From contig OY756961.1 of the NCBI GenBank assembly GCA_963580455.1, positions 13,931,001 to 13,995,000 of the forward strand: a stretch of 64,000 bases of DNA, given 5' to 3'. The notes under the pieces are model-generated. The model searched no databases, had not been told where the DNA came from, and was given only the letters and a program-made list of their open reading frames with translations. Shown in pieces: positions 14,101 through 22,476 of the stretch; position 1 is the first letter of the stretch; each line of letters starts with the position of its first letter. Both the position numbers and the translations under genes were made by a program. Source of the stretch: Euonymus europaeus. Taxonomy: Eukaryota > Streptophyta > Magnoliopsida > Celastrales > Celastraceae.

Positions 14101-15640
14101 AGCTCCTCCATAGAGAGAGTTGAGCAACTTCGAACTATGAAATTTGCTCGGGATAGACTTTTTATTGTTGTTCTATGTCAAATTTTACGAGTATAAGCTT
14201 CCTACTTTATTTCGATGCCAAAACACTAAATTTCTATGACAAATGGACAAAACCGTTAAAAGCTCCTCCATAGAGAGAGTTGAGCAACTTCGGACTATCA
14301 AAGTTGCTCGGGACAGACTTTTTATTGTTCTTCTATGTCAAATTTTACGAGTATAAGCTTCATAGATTATTTCGATGCCAAAACACCAACTTTCTATGAC
14401 AAATTGACAAAACCGTTAAAATCTCCTGCATTGAGAGAGTTGAGCAACTTCGGACTATCCAAGTTGCTCGGGACAAACTTTTTATTGTTCTTCTATGTCA
14501 AATTTTACGAGTATAAGCTTACTACATTATTTCGATGCCAAAACACCAACTTTCTATGACAAATGGACAAAACCCTTAAAAGCTCCTCCATAGAGAGAGT
14601 TGAGCAACTTCGGACCATCAAAGTTGTTCGGTGTATAATTTTTATTGTTCTCATATGTCAAATTTTATGAGTATAAGCTTCCTAGATTATTTCGATGCCA
14701 AAACACCAACTTTCTTTGACAAACGGATAAAACCGTTAAAAGCTCCTCCATAGAGAGAGTTGAGTAACTTCGGACTATGAAAGTTGTTCGGGATAGACTT
14801 TTTATTGTTCTTCTATGTCAAAATTTACGAGTATAAGCTTCCTACTTTATTTCGATGCCAAAACACCAACTTTCTATGTCAAATGGACAAAACCGTTAAA
14901 AGCTCCTCCATAGAGAGAGTTGAGCAACTTCGGACTATCAAAGTTGCTCGGGACAGACTTTTTATTGTTCTTCTATGTCAAATTTTACGAGTATAAGCTT
15001 CATAGATTATTTCGATGCCAAAACACCAACTTTCTATGACAAATTGACAAAATCGTTAAAATCTCCTCCATTGAGAGAGTTGAGCAACTTCGGACTATCC
15101 AAGTTGCTCGGGACAAACTTTTTATTGTTCTTCTATGTCAAATTTTACGAGTATAAGCTTACTACATTATTTCGATGCCAAAACACCAACTTTCTATGAC
15201 AAATGGACAAAACCCTTAAAAGCTCCTCCATAGAGAGAGTTGAGCAACTTCGGACCATCAAAGTTGCTCGGTGTATAATTTTTATTGTTCTCATATGTCA
15301 AATTTTATGAGTATAAGCTTCCTAGATTATTTCGATGCCAAAACACCAACTTTCTTTGACAAACGGATAAAACCGTTAAAAGCTCCTCCATAGAGAGAGT
15401 TGAGCAACTTCGGACTATGAAAGTTGTTCGGGATAGACTTTTTATTGTTCTTCTATGTCAAAATTTACGAGTATAAGCTTCCTACTTTATTTCGATGCCA
15501 AAACACCAACTTTCTATGTCAAATGGACAAAACCGTTAAAAGCTCCTCCATAGAGAGAGTTGAGCAACTTCGGACCATCAAAATTGCTCTATGTACACAT
15601 TTTGTTGTTCTTCTATGTCAACTTTTACGAGTATAAGCTT
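11161..15640 (+). repeat. Satellite HOR of varying length (5-mer, 6-mer, 5-mer, 4-mer)
   Basis: A marker monomer with CATAGATTATTTCG plus an AAATTGACAA variant starts at about 11775, 12575, 13535, 14335 and 14975. The spacings are 800, 960, 800 and 640 bp. Between markers the same set of class A and C monomers recurs, with one or two gained or lost. The 160-bp phase is kept throughout and no gene is present. Confidence 0.85.
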
Positions 15641-18600
15641 CCTACATTATTTCGATGCCAAAACACCAACTTTCTATGACAAATGGACAAAACCGTTAAA
15701 AGCTCCTCCATACAGAGAGTTGAGCAACTTCGGACTATGGAAGTTTCTCGGGATAGACTTTTTATTGTTCTTCTATGTCAAATTTTACGAGTATAAGCTT
15801 CCTACTTTATTTCGATGCCAAAACACCAACTTTCTATGACAAATGGACAAAACCGTTAAAAGCTACTCCATAGAGAGAGTTGAGCAACTTCGGACTATCA
15901 AAGTTGCTCGGGATAGACTTTTTATTGTTCTTCTATGTCAAATTTTACGACTATAAACTTCCTAGATTATTTCGATGCCAAAACACCAACTTTCTATGAC
16001 AAATAGACAAAACCGCTAAAAGCTCCTCCATAGAGAGAGTTGAGCAACTTCGGACTATCAAATTTGCTCGGGACAGACTTTTTATTGTTCTTCAATGTCA
16101 AATTTTACGAGTATAAGCTTCCTACATTATTTCGATTCCAAAACACCAACTTTCTATGACAAATGTACAAAATCGTTAAAAGCTCCTACATAGAGAAAGT
16201 TGAGCAACTTCGGACCATCAAAATTGCTCCATGTACACTTTTTGTTGTTCTTCTATGTCAACTTTTACGAGTATAAACTTCTTACATTATTTCGAAGCCA
16301 AAACACCAACTTTCTTTGACAAATGGATAAAACCGTTAAAAGCTTCTCCGTAGAGAGAGTTGAGCAACTTCGGACTATGAAAGTTGCTCGGGATAGACTT
16401 TTTATTGTTCTTCTATGTCAAATTTTACGAGTATAAGCTTCCTACATTATTTCGATGCCAAAACACCAACTTTCTATGACAAATAGACAAAACCGTTAAA
16501 AGCTCCTCCATAGAGAGAGTTGAGCAACTTCGGACTATGAAAGTTGCTCGGGATAGACTTTTTATTGTTCTTCTATGTCAAATTTTACGAGTATAAGCTT
16601 CCTACATTATTTCGATGCCAAAACACCAACTTTCTATGACAAATAGACAAAACCGTTAAAAGCTCCTCCATAGAGAGAGTTGAGCAATTTCGGACCATCA
16701 AAGTTGCTCGCTGTACAATTTTTGTAGTTCTCATATGTCAAATTTTATGAGTATAAGCTTCCTAGATTATTTCGATGCCAAACACCAACTTTCTTTGACA
16801 AATGGACAAAACCGTTAAAAGCTCCTCCATAGAGAGAGTTGAGCAACTACGAACTATGAAAGTTGCTCGGGATAGACTTTTTATTGTTCTTCTATGTCAA
16901 ATTTTTCGAGTATAAGCTTTCTACAATATTTCGATGCCAAAACATCAACTTTCTATGAAAAATGGACAAAACCGTTAAAAGCTCCTCCATAGAGAGAGTT
17001 GAGCAACTTCGGGCTATCATAGTTGTTCGGGACAGACTTTTCATTGTTCTGCTATGTCAAATTTTAGAAGTATAAGCTTCCTACATTATTCCGATGCCAA
17101 AACACCAACTTTCTACGACAAATGGACAAAACCGTTAATAGCTCCTCCATAGAGAGAGTTGAGCAACTTCGGACAATCAAAATTGCTCTATGTACACTTT
17201 TTGTTGTTCTTCTATGTCAACTTTTACGAGTATAAGCTTCCTACATTATTTTGATGCCAAAACACCAACTTTCTATGATAAATGGACAAAACCGTTAAAA
17301 GCTCGTCCATAGAGAGAGTTGAGCATCTTAGGACCATCAAAGTTGATCGGTGTACAATTTTTATTGTTCTTATATGTCAAATTTTACGAGTATAAGCTTC
17401 CTACATTATTTCGATGCCAAAACACCAACTGTCTATGACAAATAGACAAAACCGTTAAAAGCTCCTCCATAGAGAGAGTTGAGCAACTTCGGACTATCAA
17501 AGTTGCTCGGGATAGACATTTTATTGTTCTTCTATGTCAAATTTTACGAGTATAAGCTTGCTACATTATTTCGATGCCAAAACACCAACTTTCTATGACA
17601 AATGGACAAAACTGTTAAAAGCACCTCCATAGAGAGAGTTGAGCAACTTCGGACTATCAAAGTTGCTCGGGATAGACATTTTATTGTTCTTCTATGTCAA
17701 ATTTTATGAGTATAAGCTTCCTACATTATTTTGATGCCAAAACACCAACTTTCTATGACAAATGGACAAAACCGTTAAAAGCTCCTCCATAGAGAGTGTT
17801 GAGCAACTTCAGACTATCAAAGTTGCTCGGGATAGACTTTTTATTGTTCTTCTATGTCAACTTTTACGAGTATAAGCTTCCTACATTATTTCGATGCTAA
17901 AACACCAAGTTTCTATGACAAATGGACAAAACCGTTAAAAGCTCCTCCATAGAGAGAGTTGAGCAACTTCGGATCATCAAAGTTGCTCGGTGTATAATTT
18001 TTATTGTTCTCATATGTCAAATTTTATGAGTATAAGCTTCCAAGATTATTTCGATGCCAAAACAACAACTTTCTTTGACAAATGGATAAAACCGTTAAAA
18101 GCTCCTCCAAAGATAGAGTTGAGCAACTTCGGACTATGGAAGTTGCTCGGGATAGACTTTTTATTGTTCTTCTATATGAAATTTTACGAGTATAAGCTTC
18201 CTACTTTATTTCGATGCCAAAACACTAAATTTCTATGACAAATGGACAAAACCGTTGAAAGCTCCTCCATAGAGAGAGTTGAGCAACTTCGGACTATCAA
18301 AGTTGCTCGGGACAGACTTTTTATTGTTCTTCTATGTCAAATTTTACGAGTATAAGCTTCATAGATTATTTCGATGCCAAAACACCAACTTTCTATGACA
18401 AATTGACAAAACCGTTAAAATCTCCTCCATTGAGAGAGTTGAGCAACTTCGGACTATCCAAGTTGCTCGGGACAAACTTTTTATTGTTCTTCTATGTCAA
18501 ATTTTACGAGTATAAGCTTTCTACATTATTTCGATGCCAAAACACCAACTGTCTATGACAAATAGACAAAACCGTTAAAAGCTCCTCCATAGAGAGAGTT

Positions 18601-18674
18601 GAACAACTTCGGACTATGAAAGTTGTTCGGGATAGACTTTTTATTGTTCTTCTATGTCAAAATTTACGAGTATA
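15641..18674 (+). repeat. Satellite, second copy of the mixed block, ending at the retroelement
   Basis: The stretch from about 15680 to 17600 repeats 6241-8000 with scattered substitutions, the same 1-bp-deletion monomer (near 16782) and one extra monomer (near 16498-16657) that the first copy lacks. The last monomer is cut at GTATA (18670-18674), monomer positions 112-116, by the LTR. The rest of that monomer resumes at 28739. Confidence 0.85.
18670..18674 (+). repeat. Target-site duplication, left copy (GTATA)
   Basis: This 5-bp satellite sequence lies directly before the TG of the left LTR. It is repeated at 28734-28738 directly after the CA of the right LTR end. Five base pairs is the usual duplication length for Ty3/gypsy integrase. 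Removing one copy plus the element restores a normal satellite monomer. Confidence 0.95.
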
Positions 18675-19114
18675 TGATAAGTGTCAGAATAAACATTCTG
18701 AAAGTAATAAATACTACCAAAGCAATGCCAAGAAATTGTGCTTAAAAGCTGAATTTTCAAGACAGTTGGTCTTCAGCAAATGTTTAGAGGACACTTCAAG
18801 CTTTTCAGGAAGTATTGGTTCACAGAAATCGGAGTTCATTTGGGCCTCTAAAGGTTGCCTTGAAGTCAAGTTTGGAAGTTATATCCGAAGCAGAATTTCT
18901 GTTTGCAGACCAGACCTTTGGAAGCCCATAACTTGAGCGTCTGATGTCCAAATTGAGTGATTCAAAAGCCCATAATTATATACACATTTGTATCTACAAT
19001 ATTGATGAAGGGTTTGAGTTCATAATAGGCTTCGTTTAGGCCCAGAATGTAGTTACAAGATTAGTGTGTAATTGGATGTTGATGTCATTGATGATACCAT
19101 TTCCATTCAAAGAG

Positions 19115-19154
19115 TGGACAATCCACCACACGAATTTGATGGACAATCCACCAC
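19115..19154 (+). promoter_or_regulatory. 15-bp direct repeat upstream of the LTR TATA box
   Basis: TGGACAATCCACCAC occurs at 19115-19129 and again at 19140-19154, 25 bp apart start to start. It ends about 40 bp before the TATA box in U3. Repeated short elements in this position are often enhancer or activator sites in plant LTRs. That role is inferred from position only. Confidence 0.5.
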
Positions 19155-19196
19155 CAAAAGATGGCACTAACTCCTCCACTATGTGCTCATTTTCTC

Positions 19197-19204
19197 TATA
19201 AATA
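19197..19204 (+). promoter_or_regulatory. LTR TATA box (TATAAATA)
   Basis: TATAAATA in the context CTCTATAAATAGAGAG matches the plant TATA consensus and lies about one third of the way into the LTR. Transcription would start near 19230 and run to the right. Because the internal region is inverted, that transcript would be antisense to ORF3 and gag-pol. Confidence 0.75.
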
Positions 19205-19305
19205 GAGAGGAGTAGGAGCTAGGAAGAAAAGGAGCTTGGAGACAAGAAGGAAAGAAGGAGAAGGATTGGAAGCAAAAAGAGGAGAAGGAAAAGAAGAAAA
19301 CAAGG
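19205..19305 (+). other. GA-rich tract at the start of the LTR transcribed region
   Basis: About 100 nt are nearly all purine on the + strand, with GGAG, GAAG and GAGAAGG motifs, immediately downstream of the TATA box. This is probably R or the early leader of the LTR transcript. No coding potential is seen. The function is unknown. Confidence 0.45.
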
Positions 19306-20141
19306 CTTGTATTTGTAATTATGTTTTTATGTTTCATGTTTTATTTGGTTATGTGTAACTAAACTCTTGTTAGCTAGGGCTTGTCTTGAAGCCCTAAGCA
19401 TGCTTTCAATTTTATAAGTTGTGTGGATTTCAATTTCTACAAGCATGATGATTTTGATTTTTCCATGTTATGTGAGTTCTAATATTGTGTTTCTTTAAGT
19501 AGCTAACTTTGAAGCATGTATTAGAATTAATTGTTGTAGAACATGGTCAATTGCCTTGTTGAATATGTTCTTTCTTGCAACATATAATTCAGTTGAAAAT
19601 GAATTATGAAAAATCAATTCTTGAATACCTAAGTACAAATACCATGTATTAGGATTCTTGTGACATTCATATTCTCTTTGCTCTTATTGGATTCTTGATT
19701 GTTGATTGATGCAAATGCCATGCTAGATGTCAATTAAGAATACACGTAATGAGGTAGACGCCATACACTTTACATGCAATTAAGAGAGAATCATACAACT
19801 TGAGTTTGGCCATAACCTTGTTGTGAATGTTGTCATCATATGCTTGTTTAAATTGTTAGTCTATTATTTCTTATAAATTGTTTGAATGTTTTGTGGTGGA
19901 TAGTGAGTCTTAGCTATTGTTTTCATTAATATCAATTCTCATTCTTGTTCTTAACGTCAATTTCTTTGTCTTAATTTTTATCTATTGCAGGACTTAACCC
20001 CCCTTGTATCAATTATATTCAAGTGTAAGATTGTATATCTATTAGCATCACTCCTTGTGGGATCGACTCTTACTTGTTCACTATATATATATTAATTGTA
20101 CATTTGTAAGGTTAATTTAAATTGTTACTAACGACATAACA

Positions 20142-20540
20142 ATTCGAATTCATAATCTCGAATTCAAAATATAGAACATCTCAAACAAAGGCCCAATAAA
20201 AGTACAACATTGTTCTCCAACATTGATCAATATCATCCTCAGCTCTCATCCAATCATTCCACAAACCATGTAATGGTGTTCATTGACAGCAATTAACCAT
20301 TTCAAAAAAATCAATGCAAGTTCATAAGTTGTTTACTCATTTCTCTCCACTCATTTGTGCTTGAACCAGAATATAGTCTTAGTCATATGCATTATCATCC
20401 ATCTTACCACAAGGCTTAGTATTGGTGGACAAAAGTGTGTTAAAAGTTGCTTTCTAAAAATCCAGATAGAAAAATTGACTCAAACTAATTGTACCAGTAC
20501 CAAATCATCAAACTGCATAAATGTAACTGCATAAATATGT
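20142..20540 (-). other. Element 3' untranslated region (inverted), no PPT at the LTR junction
   Basis: This is about 400 nt of AT-rich non-coding sequence between the left LTR and the GGGGGTGG motif. In element sense (-) it should end in a polypurine tract followed by an LTR starting TGATAAG. Instead it runs into AATTCGAAT and directly meets the U5 end of the left LTR. The end of the 3' UTR with the polypurine tract is therefore missing. The first three bases after the LTR (ATT) are shared with the normal LTR-PBS spacer. Confidence 0.7.
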
Positions 20541-20558
20541 CACCACCCCCAACCTAAA
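20541..20558 (-). promoter_or_regulatory. G-rich conserved motif (TTTAGGTTGGGGGTGGTG) downstream of ORF3
   Basis: In the element sense this purine-rich motif follows ORF3. A TTTAAGTTTGGGGG-like block downstream of the last ORF is recurrent in Athila-lineage elements, as far as I recall. It resembles a polypurine tract. The sequence after it (TGACATATTT) does not match the LTR start (TGATAAGTGT), so it is more likely an internal conserved motif or secondary PPT. Confidence 0.5.
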
Positions 20559-20561
20559 CGA

Positions 20562-20579
20562 CACATTGTCCGCAATGTG
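20562..20579 (-). other. Hairpin CACATTG / CAATGTG, 4-nt loop
   Basis: This is a perfect 7-bp inverted repeat with a 4-nt loop, immediately upstream (element sense) of the G-rich motif. A CATTG...GGACAATG block in this position is a recurrent mark of the lineage, from memory. It may act in RNA 3' processing or plus-strand priming, but the function is not known. Confidence 0.5.
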
Positions 20580-20683
20580 AAAATGACGAAGAATGGAAAA
20601 GCAATGCAATGCAAGGAAACAGGGGATAGAAAAATACAACCTGAGGTGGAAAATGCTCGGACAATGGTGGAAGGGGAAGATGG

Positions 20684-21667
20684 TTAGCGCCGCATCATAT
20701 TCATTAGGACATTCAGCATGTGTTCCAGCCGCTGTTGTCCAACCTCCAACCTATGCAGGCGGGCTAAGATGTCATGAATATGGTCTGTCGAAGGTAGTGC
20801 AGCAGCAGAAGAGTCAGACACTTCCGGTGGTAAAGCAACTGGACTTCGCGGTGTTTGTTGTCTGCGAGCATTGGAACGCATGTGGCCAGTACTCTGACGC
20901 CAGGTAGAGTTCTCCAAAACCGTCACTGGATAATTGGAAGTTGTCTGACTGGGAGGTGGGAGAATGCCCATACTGAAAAGCAATCGCGTGATGAGTCTCG
21001 GGAAATATAATCTCCCGACCTTGGTTGTTTGTTTCTCTACAAGGGTCTTCGCCTTAAGAATGCTCTCAAGGTAAATCCGGCCAATATCAAACCAGACTCC
21101 GCGATACATGTAATACAGAACGGAAAGTATGTTACCCTGGCGTTGTTGACTGTGTCCAATGGGGCAAAGGTTACTTCGGATGGCATCATCAAGCATCCAC
21201 ATCGTGGACGGCAAATAAGAGCGGCGTGTAGAAGCAGCATTATTCGGATCGTGTCGGCCTTGACACAGATCATCAATCATCTCTTGATGGGAAATAGAGA
21301 TCGGCGCTTGAAAACCTACAGCAACGTCAGCGGTAGGTGGATAACCTAAACACGAGCAAATATCCGCTGACGTGAATCGAAGCCGAAGACCAGGGATGTC
21401 AACCTGATACACTGGGTGAGTGTCAGAAGAGTGGGGTATTTTGTGAAGAGTATGGTAGAAAGAGCGAACGATGTGAGGATACACCGGTAAGTCATCTTTT
21501 GGATCAAGATCGACCAAGAACAGCAGAGAATGGTCACGGAGGTAGCTCATGGCCCATCGGTTGGCAGAATCGTTCAGGATTTTTGAATCGGTTCGACGTT
21601 CTGGCAGGATCGTAGCTCTGGCGAATAAATCTACCGTCGCAACGACATCGTGGGGGCTGCGCGACAT
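20684..21667 (-). CDS. ORF3, Athila env-position protein (putative plant transposon protein domain)
   Basis: This 327-aa open frame lies downstream of pol in element sense, where Athila elements carry an 'env-like' ORF. The central part (about 30-240) has the pattern of the plant-specific 'putative plant transposon protein' domain. It includes a VDIPGLRLRFTSADIC-like segment (about 89-104), an RGVWFDIGRIY segment (about 189-199) and a GRLYFPRLITRLL segment (218-230), recalled as typical of that family. The C-terminus (about 294-325) is leucine/methionine-rich with heptad-like spacing (LARLHRLEVGQQRLEHMLNV), so a short coiled coil is possible. I see no signal peptide and no transmembrane segment, so an envelope role is not supported. 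The start is the first Met of the frame, 27 nt after a candidate splice acceptor. The function in the replication cycle is unknown. The ORF is unbroken. Confidence 0.8.
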   Translation of the reverse strand: MSRSPHDVVATVDLFARATILPERRTDSKILNDSANRWAMSYLRDHSLLFLVDLDPKDDLPVYPHIVRSFYHTLHKIPHSSDTHPVYQVDIPGLRLRFTSADICSCLGYPPTADVAVGFQAPISISHQEMIDDLCQGRHDPNNAASTRRSYLPSTMWMLDDAIRSNLCPIGHSQQRQGNILSVLYYMYRGVWFDIGRIYLESILKAKTLVEKQTTKVGRLYFPRLITRLLFSMGILPPPSQTTSNYPVTVLENSTWRQSTGHMRSNARRQQTPRSPVALPPEVSDSSAAALPSTDHIHDILARLHRLEVGQQRLEHMLNVLMNMMRR

Positions 21668-21694
21668 ACTGTGACGGAGGAAGAGAAAGACGAT

Positions 21695-21725
21695 CTGAAA
21701 AGAAAGAGAGTTGAAAATCAGGAAT
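21695..21725 (-). promoter_or_regulatory. Candidate 3' splice acceptor upstream of ORF3
   Basis: In element sense a pyrimidine-rich run ending CTCTCTTTCTTTTCAG lies 27 nt before the ORF3 start, with CTGAT (a branch-point-like sequence) a short distance upstream. Env-position ORFs of LTR elements are commonly expressed from a spliced subgenomic RNA, and this is a well-formed acceptor for one. I did not identify the donor. Confidence 0.5.
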
Positions 21726-21749
21726 GAACAGAGTATGAGAAGAAAACAA

Positions 21750-21757
21750 TTAGGGTT
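21750..21757 (-). promoter_or_regulatory. Telo-box (AACCCTAA) in ORF3 upstream region
   Basis: AACCCTAA in element sense lies about 85 nt before the ORF3 start. In plant genes this motif is frequent in 5' leaders near transcription starts. Here it sits just after an A24 tract and before a CT-rich leader. Chance is possible for 8 bp. Confidence 0.35.
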
Positions 21758-21760
21758 ACG

Positions 21761-21784
21761 TTTTTTTTTTTTTTTTTTTTTTTT
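21761..21784 (-). repeat. Homopolymer A24 (T24 on +)
   Basis: Twenty-four uninterrupted T on the + strand correspond to A24 in element sense, about 95 nt before ORF3. It could be simple slippage or the scar of an old polyadenylated insertion. No flanking duplication was found by eye. Confidence 0.8.
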
Positions 21785-21985
21785 GATAGATCATTGATGA
21801 AGAATATATAAACAATTATATCACTAATTACACCAGGGAAATTCCCAGGAAAGATTGGAGGGACACAGTGGTCCACTTAAATACCAAACTCCTTAGACAG
21901 AATTTCCCTAGACATGCAATTAGTAGCATAATATATCATACTATCTTACCCGATCAAAATATATTTTGCGGAAGCAATATAAATA

Positions 21986-22033
21986 GATATATATATATAT
22001 ATTTTTTTTTTGTTTTTTTTTGTTTTTTTTTTC
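21986..22033. repeat. Simple repeats: (AT)n and T-rich tracts
   Basis: A run of alternating AT is followed by three T tracts separated by single G bases on the + strand. It is low-complexity sequence in the pol-ORF3 spacer. Confidence 0.85.
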
Positions 22034-22419
22034 TCAACCAATGCACATGCACAAGTAAGGTAACAGAGGCTCATTCCAGTGACTTCTGTGCTAACGCCAT
22101 CGAGTGCTTTCCTTCGGCCTATCAGGAGACCAAAGCTTTTGTCCACAGGATCAAAATGTAAACCTTCAGGTCTTATACTAATGACAATACCGTCATGAGA
22201 TGCTCTCCCTCCCAGCTGCCCTATAAGTAAACATTTGATCCAAACCACATTAAGCTGGTGGAGAAAGCTCACACCGTAGACATATGGGCGCAATCAAGCC
22301 CCACGCACACAAAAGTGTACAGTGACCACCTCAAGGTGAAAGTAAAAGTGAATATGCTAAGAAAATGTGCAACTGAACTAAATGCTTGATTGAACACACA
22401 AAGATAATGAGAAAGAAAT

Positions 22420-22452
22420 ATGGGTTGCCTCCCATAAGCGCTAAATTTAGCG
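22420..22452 (-). other. Two adjacent hairpins just after the pol stop codon
   Basis: CGCTAAATTTAGCG (22439-22452) is a perfect 14-bp palindrome. ATGGG-N6-CCCAT (22420-22435) is a 5-bp stem hairpin. They begin 24 nt downstream of the pol stop in element sense. The GGTTGCCTCCC-type sequence here is one I recall from many Athila-lineage elements. An RNA-structural role is inferred. Confidence 0.5.
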
Positions 22453-22476
22453 TCGTCAGCCAGACGGAACAGCGTA

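Larger units (their letters stand above)
18675..20141 (+). repeat. Full-length LTR (left), + orientation
   Basis: The 1467-bp LTR starts TGATAAGTGTCAG and ends CGACATAACA. Its orientation is set by the 3' end: in the inverted copy at 28351 the same CATAACA end abuts the PBS with a 5-nt spacer, as a U5 end should. It carries a TATA box (19197-19204), an upstream 15-bp direct repeat and a GA-rich stretch just after the TATA. Its last 217 bp differ from the right LTR end at one position (GGTTAATTT here, GATTAATTT on the right). Its last 171 bp are identical to the inverted copy. Confidence 0.93.
21785..22476 (-). other. Non-coding spacer between pol and ORF3
   Basis: Together with the A24 tract and short leader this separates the pol stop from the ORF3 start by about 0.8 kb. 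It holds an AT dinucleotide run and T-rich tracts (about 21986-22033) and the hairpin cluster next to the pol stop. A 115-codon frame (21946-22293, -) ends in a Lys-rich stretch encoded by the A-rich tract and has no recognisable domain, so I do not call it a gene. If ORF3 is made from a spliced RNA, this region would lie within the intron. Confidence 0.6.

Noticed and set aside
1..18674. CRISPR-like regular repeats
   Set aside because: The 160-bp units are contiguous and have no unique spacers. This is tandem satellite DNA in a plant context.
18616..18936. 106-codon frame crossing from satellite into the LTR
   Set aside because: It is a chance frame across the insertion junction, with no domain and no conserved start.
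20541..20558. GGTTGGGGGTGG as the functional polypurine tract next to a 3' LTR
   Set aside because: The following sequence in element sense (TGACATATTTATGC) does not match the LTR start (TGATAAGTGTCAG), and about 400 nt of non-LTR sequence follows.
20593..21349. Frames on + and - overlapping ORF3 (for example 20593-20907, 21029-21349, 21037-21276)
   Set aside because: They are shadows of the ORF3 coding sequence in other frames.
21750..21757. Interstitial telomeric repeat
   Set aside because: There is only a single AACCCTAA unit with no tandem copies. It is better read as a telo-box or chance.
21946..22293. 115-codon - strand frame between pol and ORF3
   Set aside because: Its C-terminus is translation of the A-rich simple repeat (KKKTKKNKKK) and the rest shows no domain. 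It more likely belongs to the spacer or intron.
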